Both the position numbers and the translations under genes were made by a program. The notes beneath the pieces were generated by a model. The model saw only the letters and a program-made list of their open reading frames with translations, did not search any database and had not been told where the DNA came from. From Hansfordia pulvinata (lineage: Eukaryota > Ascomycota > Sordariomycetes > Xylariales), in NCBI GenBank assembly GCA_006538405.1, contig BJKQ01000002.1:2294001-2358000 (forward strand): a stretch of DNA of 64,000 nucleotides. The letters run 5' to 3'. Positions 46,678 to 58,296 of the stretch are shown here, piece by piece. The first letter of the stretch is position 1. Every line of letters starts with the position of its first letter.

Positions 46678-48147
46678 TTACTGAGAAGCACACTGCACGC
46701 GCTCAGCACCTGGGTGCTCGTCATCGTCCTCGTCCATGGGGCCGCCGCCGTCGCCTCCGAAAGCCCGGCCAGCCTGGTTCGGGTGATCCAGGTCCTCCAG
46801 GTCCACGGGGTCGGTAACAGCGTCGGCCGGGGGGATGGCCTCCAGGGACGGGGCGGGAAGAATCTTGCGCAGTGCGTCGAAAGCAGTTTCGTCGGAAGTC
46901 CACCCACGCTCGGGGAACTTGACATTGAACTGGATGTACATGTTGCCGAAGTTGTGATGTCTGGGAGAAGGCATACCTTGGCCACGCAGCATCTTGACAG
47001 CATCTGAGGAACGGTTAGTTTGCAAAGTTATGAAAGAGAGGGGTTTCGCAGCATAGCTTACCCTGAGCAATGGCCTCGCCAGGAATGATCTCGACAGTCA
47101 ACCACCTGTCGTCAAGGTGCTCGATGTACAAAGTGCCACCTGCCAGAGCGGTAACCAGCTCGATGTCGGCGCGGTAGATGAGATCGTCTTCTTTTCTCTG
47201 GAAGCGGGTGTGGGGCTTCTGCTCGATCTCGAAGACAACGTCCCCGGGCTGCGCACCCGGGACTTGGTCACCCTCGCCGCGGAAGTCGACCTTGGTTCCG
47301 GTTCGGACACCACGGTCGACGTGAACATGAAGGACCTTGCGATCGACGGTGGTCTTCTTGCCGTTGCAGCCCTTGCAGCGGTCCTTCTCCTTGATCATCT
47401 CACCCTCACCGTTGCAGTCAGGGCAGACAGTCTGGAAGCGCTGGATCATAGGTCCCATCTGGCGCATCATGGTCTTCATACCGTGGCCATCGCAGCCAGC
47501 GCAACGCTTCACGGCGCCCTCCTTGCCACCGCGGCCCTCACACTTGGGGCAGATCACCGAGCGCTGCAGGGCCAGCTTGGAGATCTTGCCTTTGTAGATG
47601 TCCTCGAGAGAGACCTTGTGCGTGTGGTGGATGGTACGAGCCTTGGGGGGCCGCGGTTGGGCATACCGCCGCCGCCAAACATGCCACCCATGCCGCCGCC
47701 GAATGACCCGCCAAAGAACTGGGCAAACAGGTCCTCGGCGGCCATGCCGCCGCCACCGCCGGCTCCGCCTTCCAGGCCAGCCTCGCCATATTGGTCGTAC
47801 ACCTGGCGCTTCTGGGGGTCGGAAAGGACTTCGTAGGCATGCGAAATTTCCTTGAACTTCGTCTCGGCTTCAGGGTTGTTGGCGTTCTTGTCTGTAAAGA
47901 GGGGAGTTGTCAGTATTCACAGCGCTGCTGGAAGCAGAGTATCGAGAACACAGGTCATACCAGGGTGGTACTTCAGAGCGCCAGTCTTGTAGGCTTTCTT
48001 GAGCTGCGCCTCAGTCGCGTCGGGCGAGACCTTTGGATGGCGTTAGCAGGTCCGTTTTCATCCAACGACGTGCCGCAGCGGTTGTAGAAGCAGGGTCCAT
48101 GAAAAACTCACGCCGAGGGCATCGTAGTAGCCTGTTTCCTTGGCCAT
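46678..48147 (-). CDS. YDJ1: Type I DnaJ/Hsp40 co-chaperone, Ydj1/Mas5-like (one apparent frame break)
   Basis: Cytosolic Hsp70 co-chaperone that stimulates ATP hydrolysis and delivers clients. Exons: 48147-48112, 48030-47961, 47891-47062 and 47003-46678, 420 residues after bridging one slip (yeast Ydj1 has 409). The J-domain HPD (residues 34-36) is split by intron 2. A Gly/Phe-rich linker ([17 protein letters not shown]) follows. Four zinc-binding repeats are [24 protein letters not shown] and CKGCNGKK. A client-binding C-terminal half follows. The protein ends in CASQ, a CaaX farnesylation box identical to that of Ydj1, so membrane association is expected. All three introns have clear CTAAC/CTGAC branch sites. 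The frame breaks at GGGGGG 47645-47650 on the + strand, between the linker and [19 protein letters not shown]. One more C on the coding strand restores GPPKART. Confidence 0.95.
47645..47650 (-). other. Apparent frame slip in the DnaJ gene (C6 on the coding strand)
   Basis: The coding strand reads GMPNRGPP and then loses the frame. [15 protein letters not shown], the expected continuation in Ydj1-type proteins, is one base out. Seven C instead of six would give a continuous frame. No splice site lies nearby. Confidence 0.85.
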
Positions 48148-51100
48148 GTTGGAGGTTTCGAGGCGTGGCTTAAACTAGCGATCGAAGAAACCGGATTTTC
48201 AAGTCGAAGAATGTCGCAGACTGGAGTAGTCAAGGTCAGAACAGAGGCGGGGTCAATGGCGAAATGGAAATTTGAACTCGAGTCAAAGCAAGACGTGAGC
48301 CGGGCTTAAGCAAAAGCCAGTGTCCCTACAGCTGGCGATGGGATGGGATGGCGAGGAAATTGTGTACAGGCTCAGAGCAGGTGAGGGCGTTCGGGGGGAG
48401 GGAGGTGACGTGAAGGTTGGCGATGACGCTGGGGCTGCGAATGGGCCGCGCGGGACGATGTGTAACCGGTCGTTGGCTCAAGGCGAACTGACGAGGACTG
48501 CCTGCGACAAGAGACCTGCGACGGGAGATGGACGATGAACGCGCTCGAGGGGTAGGGATGGATGCAGCAAGGCGATGATATTGTGTGACGGGGGGTTTTT
48601 CCAAAAAATTTGGCGGGGGAGGCGGCAAGCGGGAGGCTAGAGCGTACTCTTGACAGTGACGTTTGTTCTCGCTCCGGGGGAGCCGCCTGGCTGTCGGTTT
48701 TTTTTTTATCTTGGCGGGGGGCACGGGGCTTTCTCTTTTCGCAGAATGGGCCAAGATATGACTCCGAGAAGCGAACGCGCAGAACACGAAGTTTCGGAGA
48801 GTAAGAGGAGGATGGAGGGGGAGAGAGGACGGCGAAAGCAACAGACTTTGGGGAGGGGGGTGACCTTCAGCGGCGAAATGCGAGCCGGGCGGAGCGCAAG
48901 GGAAGCGGGCGCCAGGCTGGCGGCCGCGGGCAGGTTCAGGTGGGGATTGTATTGCAGAGCCTGGACAGTGAGGTGGGAGAAGCATTGACTTACCTGCAGA
49001 ATCCAGGGCACGGGTAGGTATTCGAGAACAATCCAGCCTGGTGTTGAGAGCGGACGGGAGGCACGGCGCTGATGGTTTACAGTTCAAGGAGGCAGCGGCT
49101 TAGCAATGTGCGAGTAGGTGGTAGGCAGAATCCGAGGTCGCCTTTCCGTCACTGGCCAGGCGTTTCCGTGCCTCGAGTGGAGTGCCTACCTGCGTTATGT
49201 ACCTAAGGTGCCGGCGGACTCCCTGCTGTACCTCCACCTCCGGCAAGGCAGGCTCTGCACGCAACGAGCTACGAATGTACCTCCGCTATCCACGGTACAT
49301 GGATGTGTCCAGCGGACGAGGCCCGTTATCAAGGTACATGTAGTGGGCTCTCGTTTCAGCACGCATCGCCAGGCTCGAGGGCTCTGGGTGGCGGCGTCTG
49401 CGCCTGACATGCCGCTGTTGACGGCGCTCCCCGCCGAGTGATTACAGCATTTTGGGTGCGCGCAGAGGATGCGTGGATGCTTCGGAGACGTACGGATCAA
49501 GCACCGGCTGGAAGGGAGGTACATACGGACGGAGGTGATGAAGATCCATCCACCACGGCTCCCACCCCTGGGCGCGCTGTGAAGGGCTGACTGAATCCGG
49601 CGCGCGACGCACCCGGCCAGGGGAAGGTTCTCTGATTCTGATAGAATCTGATAGAATCCGAAAGCCTGTGGCTGAGAGTCGCTAGCCTTGAATCATCTGC
49701 GACGCCATTGGTCAGAAGCGCTCAGCTGCGGGTCTCTCCAGCCTCAGCAGAATGCCTGGAATCTTCCAAGCGCTTGCTTGCGACGGGAAGAGCTGATGTA
49801 CGAGTACATGCTTGAGGCGTTGCGGGTGGACCCAGGAATTGCCTATCAATTACTCGTACCTCCACTACCTGCCTGCGGAGTGACTCCTCGCACAAGGACT
49901 GGCGGGCTGGGCCTCAAGCCTGCTGCCCTCGTGCGGCTACTTGTATTATTATCGGACATCCAAACTCTTATCCTTAGACCCCCGTTTATTAGCCCGACCT
50001 GCATGCCTAAGGTACTTACATGTAGGCTCTATTCTTGAATTTGCTTATACTCGCTCGTGACGGGTATTGTCCTAAGCCACTTCATCGACATATCTTCTGA
50101 GCTGAACAGCCAAGATTACTTGCCGTGTGTTACTGTCGTTACGAGTATTGTCTGCTGACACCTCACAAACCTCGTCTTGACCAATTTGCCCATTCGGCAG
50201 TAAGAACCACAGCTGGTTGCAACAACTTCATCATTCATTCGTGAACCCGGCACTTGCATCTCAGTTCATCCGGGGGACAAGACGTTTTTGACGAAGACCT
50301 TCGACGAGTACTCGCACTGCACGAAATCCATGCAGGCCGCTACGAGCTGGTATTTGCATCATTTGATGAGGCCACCTGCAGGTATGCTAGTTACATGCGA
50401 GCTCGGGCATTGGGACTGGGCATGTGCCGGCCTCCACACTGTACGAGCATAACCAAGCCTGATATCGGGCTGGATTCAGCAACCACGGAAGCGGAACATG
50501 TTGTGCCAAGGCCTGCGGGCCAGGCTCGAGCCAGATTGAGCTAGAGAATTGCGAGTGTGGCCGAACAAGCTGTGAATCCCCTTCTGGATTCAACCCATAT
50601 CACTGTGTTAAGTTGCAACATGCGATTTTCCTGATAAGAGTACCGGGTAGCTTAATTTCCACTGGACAACCCCTCCTCTATAGATCTCGTGGTCTGTACT
50701 CGTATGTTATAAGAAATCTACTCCAGCGCCACCTGCCTGAGAATGGGTATTGTGAGAGACTGTTAAGCCAGCCTTGCCGTCACTTGAAGTACCTTCTATC
50801 CCATTTCCCAAATTCATCATTTCAAGAATGCCAAGTCGCAAGTTGGATGTAAACTCCTTACATGACCCGTTGTTGTCGTGACTTCATCTCCAAAGGGGAA
50901 TCAAATATCAAAAAGGGTAAAAGAAACACGTTCATAACCTGGAAAACGGAAGAACGCCCGCTCAAAAGAGATCTGGAAAAAAAAAAAAAGGCAGCTTCAT
51001 CTCCGTGGCGGGTTTTGGTCTGTTCTCTGCTCTGACGTGGATAGGCCCCAGTGGGCGCATTGATGAAAAGTCGTAAATGTGATCCTCTACTCCCAGATGA

Positions 51101-51510
51101 TGTCTTGTCCTCTGTGAAGAAGCACGTTTGTCGTATGTACAGTTGGTAATTTTTTCGAGTAATAGATGGCGTATTAAGATTTTGGTGGATGTGTGCGTTA
51201 CAAGGCGTTATCGGGGATACTCCATTTCGAATGGACAGGATCGTGACAGGAAAATCGGTCAGCCGGTTGGGTTGTTATTCGTACTGGATTGGCCTTTCGG
51301 TCGATGTTTTCTTTTCTCGTATAACAAGCCACACACGTTGCATAGGCTGCTTCCGTCCGGACCTCGGCGCCATTCTGGTGTGCTGTTTCGGCCACATTTC
51401 TGACATGCCCGAGTGTCTGATAATTTCTGAGAGATGGTTAGCTTACCTCAGGTCAACGCTTCTCGATCCATCAACAAGAGGTTGTCATGAGGTAGTCGAG
51501 TGAAGCCGTG
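48148..51510. other. Intergenic region: DnaJ promoter and 3 kb without recognised genes
   Basis: The first 900 bp hold the DnaJ promoter. GAA/TTC-rich sequence around 48182-48215 could contain heat-shock elements, but I see no clean three-unit nGAAnnTTCnnGAAn array, so none is called. An A/T-rich part follows at about 50030-51200, including a 13-A run near 50980. TACGAGTA/TACTCGTA lie at 49799, 49851, 50140 and 50697. Open frames here are short and look compositional. Confidence 0.5.
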
Positions 51511-52137
51511 TCAATACTGATGACTCACTCTTTGTCGTTTGGTATAACTGCCAGACCGCCGCGATTGATGAGGTCGAGCGGGATCCCTCTGGCTGTGACG
51601 TCTCTTGCGTTCCTCGGCACGGATGCCGTGATGCCTCACGGCTGAGATCTCGCCAACGCTGCGTGCGATATCGTTGGCGAGCTGCGTCATGAAGAAGACG
51701 TCGCCATCACTCATGATAGGGACCGGCTTGTCATTGTCAGGATTCGCAGCAGATTCTAGCTGGTCGTTCCTGCCGCTGCCGAGAAGACCGGACGTGTACT
51801 CGACAAGGTGCGTGCCGCTGCGGTGAATCTGGACAGGCCGAGGATTGTCAGTTTTCGTTTGGCGGGCCTCCGGGTCGGCGATACAAGCCAAGTTGAGGCA
51901 TGAAGGGAGACGCACCGTGTAGAGGCTCTCGGCGATTTTGATGTCATTCAGCCAGAACTGATGGTTGCCGAGCACGGGTCCTGGGTGATTTTGAGTGATG
52001 AGTTGGGAGTCATTGGCGTTCTTGTCGGACCGCTGTCGACTGGAGGACGAGGGTACCGAAGGAGGCAGTTCGGGCCTGAAGTCGTTTGGGGCCTTGAGCC
52101 GGATGGCCAGTTGTACGGGCGAGGTGTGCATCTGCAT
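51511..52137 (-). CDS. Hypothetical protein (probable two-exon gene)
   Basis: I do not recognise this protein. The minus-strand frame is open from ATG 52137 to TGA 51511 (208 residues). It contains an 87-nt stretch, 51829-51915, with GTGCGT donor, CTGAC branch and CTGTCCAG acceptor, which I read as an in-frame intron. Splicing would join AESLYT to IHRSGTHLVEYTSG and give 179 residues. The first part (PVQLAIRLKAPNDFRPELPP, then a Ser-rich linker) and the middle (HQFWLNDIKIAESLYT) have the mixed hydrophobic pattern of a real fold. The C-terminus is basic (RAEERKRRHSQR...SYTKRQR) and looks like a nuclear localisation signal. The good intron and sober composition are the reasons for calling it. 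The start could lie elsewhere. Confidence 0.5.
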   Translation of the reverse strand: MQMHTSPVQLAIRLKAPNDFRPELPPSVPSSSSRQRSDKNANDSQLITQNHPGPVLGNHQFWLNDIKIAESLYTVRLPSCLNLACIADPEARQTKTDNPRPVQIHRSGTHLVEYTSGLLGSGRNDQLESAANPDNDKPVPIMSDGDVFFMTQLANDIARSVGEISAVRHHGIRAEERKRRHSQRDPARPHQSRRSGSYTKRQRVSHQY

Positions 52138-55100
52138 GGCGCGGCGGCGCGAGCAGCCCTCCCAGGCTTAAGACGGGTGGGACCCGGGGGGAGGTGGGCG
52201 GATAGGCACGGGCGTCGTGCGTGGTGAGGCGGGCGAGACGGGACGGAGTGTGCTCGTGGTGTCGTCGTCAGGGTGCGGTCGTGGATGGAAGTTGTGGGAC
52301 GATTCGGGAGGAGGGAGATGGCTCCAAGCATCGGGGGCGTTGTGGGCTTTGACGAAATGGCAGACGGGGAGGCCTGGATGGGACGGAATACTCGTAGTAG
52401 GCGAAGAGGCGCAAGCGAACTCTCGGCAGGCGCAACCCAAATGCCCCAAGCACGGGATGCTTGCACGAGTAGTACCTACCCTAGTAGTAGTATCTCGTAG
52501 ATGTGGATGTGGGTCCCTCACGTAGAACGGCGGGATTTTCAGCAGCAAATACCGTGACGGGTTGCCGAGTGCTCGTGCTGGGTGTACTCGTAGATACAGG
52601 TACATGTATTGGATGTAGGAGTGGGTGGCCCGCATGCAATCGGTGCAGTGTAGTCGTACGAGTGCGTGTGTCCTCCGCGGCGGGAAGTATTGCAAGGCCG
52701 ACGTCCTTGCAAGCATCCACAGGAGAGGGGGGGGGGGGGGGGGAAGAGGAAATACCCTGGATTCCGGGGTCCAGGTCCGGGTCCAGACTGGCAGGACCCT
52801 GAAATCTCCTCGTGCCGGCGGTTTTTCGAGGAGGGGAGGCTCCCGTCCATCGAGTGGGGGGGCGACCCGGGTGGGGAGGGGCGGGGCCCCCTGGAGCCGG
52901 GGGCCCTGGCTGCCGGCGCGGGCACAGAGTACCTAACAGAGCAAGGTACAGAGGGCCTGGTGATCGCGTACCGCCCTGCGTCTTCTGCGATGAGACAGGT
53001 GGAAGATCTACATAAGGCCGGGCCGACACTTGGGCAGGCACTCGACGTGCTCTGCGCAGCCGTGGACCGAATCCAATTGGATCCAACATCAATGATTGGA
53101 TGTTGCTGTGCTGCAGCGCCGTGCTCGTACATTGCCGCAAGTACCCCGTACTGGTGATGCGCCTTGGAAGGGGCGGTCCATGCTAGCCGCTTCCATCGAC
53201 TCTCGGGGCAAATACTCCATAAGCTGGACCCTGTTCTCCACACCTGACCGAACGGCATTCCGCGCGTTCGACACCCGCTTTCCCACCATTGCCATGCACA
53301 CACCATGCACACACTCCACGGCACTCGTGGACACTCGTGGCCACTCTTGAGAGCCACTTTTGGCTCGCACTATTCCATGTATCTCTTTGGTGCTCCAGCC
53401 GTGCCAACCGTATATTGATGAGCATGGCAATCGCAATCGCCTTGGTGAAATGCCATGCTCTAACTTAGCCCGTGTGCCAACCTCCCGGCCCTGTTACTTG
53501 ATCCTGTCTGCCCGCCGGTTCTGCAGGGCATCCATGACTACCTCATGTCTGCTGGGTAAGCACCAAAGCAGCCACAGCCCGAGGTTCCATCGGGAGGTAT
53601 CTACGAGTAAGTGCCCGGCATGATGTCAGTTGTGAGAGTGTGTGCGTCTCCTCTCTCTCTCTCTCTCCTCTCCCGAGGCACCTACCAGGAGCGATAGGTA
53701 GCAGTGTAAGTCAGGTTTGATAGATGTCGGACTACGCGTATAAGTCGTAGGTATTTATGGATGTTACCTACCTATATGTACGAGAACGCCATCTTTCATC
53801 AAACTCGCATTCGAATGACTCTAGCCTTCGCCACACGTCCGCCGCTTCTGCGTCAGATCATTGCCAGAGCTGTTTGGGCGGCTCCAGGCCGCGGGCTAGC
53901 GGCGTGAGGCGTCACGCAAGGGCCGCCGTCAGGTTGCTCTGACTAAATCGCCTGTGCGATATCCCAGAAAAAGGATGCCCCGACCTCCACCCTCATCCCG
54001 TGGACTGGAGGACGGTGTGGGAAGATCCATTTTCCAACATGCGCCCTTGACGTGTATCCGTAGGCTAAGTCAGGTAGGTATGTACATCCCGGGTCCCACC
54101 ATGCGGGCGCGGTGGCCATGTTCGCACTCCCACGCTCCCCAGGTGCTAGCCATCCATTGCTATATCATCGAGGAGGCACGCTGTTGCCTTACTCGCCGGT
54201 GTCCAACCGGCCATGAACTTACCTTGGGCAGCTCGCACGCGTACGCCAGCAGCTCCACAGGTATCAACACTCTCGGCTTCTCCCCGATCCCCCGAGCTTC
54301 GTGGAGAAAAGCACCTGCTCGTGCTAACTCGGGCACTCATGTGCCTGCTGCTCGCGATAGGTTATCTGGCCGCCCTTGTCCCCCCCCCCCTGCCCTGCAA
54401 TTACACGTCATGGCCCACCAGACCTGTGTCCGTCCCGGATACGAGTAAGCAGGCCTCCTGGTTGCGTTTGGCAACCGGTCCTCGTCGCGGGCAAATTTTT
54501 TCGCCGCTCGCTTGGCCGTGCGGCCAAAGAGCATTGATATATGGCCAAGAAAGCGATCGGCAGGCCATCTGGTCCATGTTGTCCACATTGTCGTATTCCC
54601 CCTCAGACCAAAGCCGCGTGAAGCGCTCCGACACTCTGGAAGGCGTAGTAGCCAGCCGGGCACGGGAGGAGCATCAGACAAGCCGGCGGGCCGAGCGGCT
54701 TTTCGATGCAGGGCCGCAAGCCGAGCGGGACCGCGCACGAGCACTATGGCCGTTTATTTTCTCCAGCCAATGCGTCCCGACTCCCGGGTTGCCGTTATTG
54801 CGGAGAGAGAGCGGGAGAGCAAACACAAAAACGGGCAGAAAGCAGAAGCAAAATACGGAAACGAAGATAGACATTGTGCCGAGTATCATTCCCTTCCCAG
54901 TCCACGGGAGCTCCTCAAATCAGGGTAGTCTCACACCCAGTCACCCGACCACCCGGGCCTGCCCGGGTGGGGTTCCCTGTGTCTCATACTCGTAGGTATA
55001 TACGGCCTTCCCTCCATGTAAACTTATTGAGTCGACGGAGATCCACCTCGCTGCTACTGTGGCCGCCTGTACTCACCCCGCGTTTGTGGGCTTCAAGTAA

Positions 55101-55580
55101 TTGTCGCTCACTGGGGGATGGAGACATCTGCATCAACCCCTCAGCCGACTCTTATTTCGCCGGCCGCGGGAGAATAAGAGTTACCAAAGACGGGACTATT
55201 CGGCTGCAGGTGAGTCGGCCTACTGTCATGTCAAATCGCGGCTGCGATCAGGGCCAGCCTCTTTTGCGGAGCGCAGGTAGTCTTCCCGGTTTGTGGAAGC
55301 GGCCGGAAAGGCAGACTTTCACTTCTCTACGAATGCCATCCCAGAAGACCAATGGGGAAAAATTTGCGCTGATTCCAATTACTTTTACACTATAAAGCCA
55401 CTTGTCTGCCAGGTAGCACTTTATCTAGATTAGGAGCTGACCTGGGCCTGGGTGAGGGTGAGACGTGGGCCTCTGATTTGATCCAGCAACGAAGAAACAC
55501 AGCCCGCCACCATCTCCCACACAGCCAAGACACTCTAGAAAAGACCAGTGGTTGTGAGGTGGAACTCACATCCGCGCCCT
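52138..55580. other. Intergenic region (3.4 kb) between the hypothetical gene and PAF1
   Basis: No recognised gene. It contains TACTCGTA/TACGAGTA at 52389, 52585, 53602, 54440 and 54987, a G15 run near 52728-52742 and a (CT)8 tract at 53651-53666. The part near 55130-55400 is the probable 3' side of the minus-strand PAF1 transcript. Confidence 0.5.
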
Positions 55581-57055
55581 TCAGTCTTCCTCGTCGCCAT
55601 CTGCGTCCTGCTCGTTGTTATTGGAGACGGAACTATGGCGAGACCCCCGACCGTTCTCTTGGTGGCCCTCGTCGGCTGCCTCGTCCTCTTCGCCGCCAGC
55701 AGAGTATGGGTTCTCTTTGAAACCATCCATAATCTGCTTCATGTCGGACTCCGGGTCGTTTACGGAAATATCCAGTTGATCCACGATCTGCTCCTCGTCG
55801 TCTTCCGCCATGCCAATGGTTCGGGCAATGTTCTTGGTGCGTTGCGGCTTGATGTGCGATCGCTGCATGACGGGGTAGTAGTGCACAGCCTTCGGGATCG
55901 CGCCCGACTCCTCGTCGTTGAAGGCCAAGATAACCTCCTCGTCATACTTGGTCGAGTGATCGAGTTCCGTCTCGTGCGAGGTTTCGTAGGCACGGACGCG
56001 GTTGAACTGGAAGTGAGGCGCGTCCTTGCCCTTGTGTGTGTAGAGCTGATCATCGTCGCGGTCGGGGTTATCAACATCAAACTTGCGCTGAAAGTTGCGC
56101 GTGTCCGTCGTCGAGTCGCCGAGATAGAAGTCGTAGTTCATAGAGGGTCCCGGCCTGGGGTTGTTGTCTGGGTCGCGCGCGTAGGCCTCGACGGCAAGCG
56201 CGTAGGCCTTCTCCTCGGCAGCACTCTTCTCGATGGGTCGCAGCAAGCCGCTCAGCAGGCGCGAGTCGTAAGTTCGGGATGGAGGCACCGGGTTGTTCGT
56301 GAACCTGACAGTGACATAGGCACCCGAGTCCGGGAACGATTCGAGGTCGGGAAGCAGCGGGTAGGAATCTAGGAGCTTGAGGTTGCGTTTAGTCGGGTGG
56401 CGGACGCGCGACTTGTCCTGGAGACCAGCCTCGGCGGCAGTGAAAGACTGGTCGATCTTGCGCTTGACGTAGGCAGGCGAGCCGCGATCAGGTTCTGGAG
56501 AGGGTCGCTTGAGGGGCCGGCGAACCGGGGTCTGGTTGAGTGACCGCAGGGGGCCAGAGCTAGGGCGAGCCTGGGAAGAAGATGAAGAGATATACTCGGT
56601 GCGCCTCAGGAAGGAGACTGACGGGTCCGAAACCTTGGGCTTGCCGAGTGTGGACAAAGGCCGGAGTAAGGGGCGATCATGGGGATGAACCGTTGATGGT
56701 TGCGCGGGCGCCTGGATTGCTGAGGGGAAGCAAGGTCAGCAGAGGCTCTGTGTAAGAACGGTATTGTGTTGCGGAACTTACAGCTCTCGTCGCCGTCGAA
56801 GACGCCGGGCATACCAATCAAGTCCAGGGGCATGCCGAGCTCGGCGTCGGCCTCGATGTTGAGAGGTTGCTCTCTGGCTAGTCTTGAGGCGAATCCGGGA
56901 GCAGTGTATTGACCGCTTGCCAAGCCCGTGTTGGGAATGTCGAGCAGCTTGGGGGGGATTGGCGGTGGTGGCAGGGCGTTAGAGAAGCGGATTCTGGCGA
57001 TGAAGTCTTGGTGAACGGAGCCGCCACCGCCGGCGTTACGCGAGGCAGACGACAT
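55581..57055 (-). CDS. PAF1: RNA polymerase II-associated factor Paf1 (Paf1 complex)
   Basis: Core subunit of the Paf1 complex, which travels with RNA polymerase II and promotes H2B ubiquitination, H3K4/K36 methylation and elongation. Two exons: 57055-56782 and 56719-55581, 470 residues. The intron (56720-56781, 62 nt) has GTAAGT, CTGAC and CCCTCAG. The N-terminus has the family block DFIARIRFSNALPPPPIPPKL, followed by SRLAREQPLNIEADAELGMPLDLIG. The middle shows YVKRKIDQSFTAAEAGL and HPTKRNLKLLDSYPLLPD. Further on are NYDFYLGD, HFQFNRVRAYE and VHYYPVMQRSHIKPQR. The C-terminus is acidic and Ser/Asn/Asp-rich (NNNEQDADGDEED), typical of Paf1. No frame break is seen. The next gene upstream, RER1, is on the same strand. 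Confidence 0.96.
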
Positions 57056-57583
57056 TTTAGGCGTTCAAATGGCCCCTATAACAATATGCCTGAGCGCAGG
57101 CGCAGTAGCTCTTCTTGGGACTGCGCGTCTCTTGATGGTGGAGCTGGGAATGCCCTCAGCGCTGGGGTTGTGCGCGTATCGTGAGGGTGGCGTGGACGCG
57201 GGGGCGACACTGGTAGCTGAAATGGGAGGAGAGGCGTGGATTCCAAGTCTAGGGCATCTATTCAATGCCAGACAACGAATTGACCGAGATGATAATGGCG
57301 GCGGCGGTGAGTGAAGATGGAATTGGGCACGTCGCGCGGAGCAGATGGATGGATGAAGCTCCAGCTGTCGACTCGCGATGCGACTTGGGCAGGCTCTGAG
57401 GCGGTACGTACCTGCGCGACAGAGAAAAGTGGGCCGAGAGTCGAGAGGCTGGCCGCATATGGGCTGGCACGCAGACGCCAAAATTCGTCAGGTACGAGTA
57501 CCTATCTTACCCGCGCCGCGCCATGTCGTCCAGCCACGACCTCGGCTCGGGTCCAGTATGTGCCACATCAATGTACGCACCAG

Positions 57584-57614
<31 letters not shown>

Positions 57615-58296
57615 CGTGCATCTTTCAAAGAGTCTCTCAGACCGCCGTATGTAAGCTCCTCACTCCGATGGTACGAGTCTGCAGACTTCACGAGAGTATC
57701 GGCATTGTGTTTTTCTCCCCGCACCAGGTTTCCATCAAGAAGTTGGTTTTCGGACATGGCTTCAACGCCTATCGTGATATATCTGATGTAAGTCTTACAG
57801 GACACCGCAATATAGCAGTCCGCCCGCTCGGCTCTGACATCTGCCGTGTTTCCACACTTCGCTGCCGTTGCGCCTGCTCACAAACCTCAGGGTTGCGGCT
57901 CCGCTCAATTAGCCCAATCACTAAATCCCAGCTCCAAGTCCTCGGCAATGGCCTCCCCATTAGTGATGATTGCATAAGGTATTTTACAAAGACACTAGAC
58001 GCCTCATTTCTGTCGTCGGAGTCCATCATCATCTCTCTGCCTATCCAGACACGAGCATATCTTCGCCTCCGCACGTCCCTTAGTCACCCCCCAAGCAGAG
58101 AGAGCCTCGTGTTTTAGGGATGTCCGTGAAAGCCCGGGTTCGGTATATGTAACGAAGAGGTCGTATTCTTGAGACTCGTGACCAGTACAATCGCCCCTGG
58201 GGGCCGTACACAGTTCGCGACGCGAATTTGCATGGCGTAGTCCAAGTTTCATTACCTCTGTCACCATCCTGACTTCATTCAACAGCAGCAGACCGC
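57056..58296. other. Intergenic region: PAF1 promoter and RER1 3' side
   Basis: 1.24 kb without a recognised gene. It holds the PAF1 promoter and the RER1 3' UTR, TACGAGTA at 57493 and a run of 23 T at 57585-57607. Confidence 0.55.
57585..57607 (+). repeat. Poly-T run of 23
   Basis: Twenty-three consecutive T. On the minus strand it is a poly-A tract upstream of PAF1. Such dA:dT tracts exclude nucleosomes in fungal promoters, which would suit the PAF1 promoter. It is about 530 nt from the ATG. Confidence 0.85.

Noticed and set aside
48182..48215. Possible heat-shock elements upstream of the DnaJ gene
   Set aside because: GAA and TTC units are present but do not fall on a 5-bp grid with three units.
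55548..56372. A 274-codon + strand frame with Val/Leu-rich sequence
   Set aside because: It is antisense to PAF1. The hydrophobic look is the complement of acidic and Asn/Asp-rich codons.
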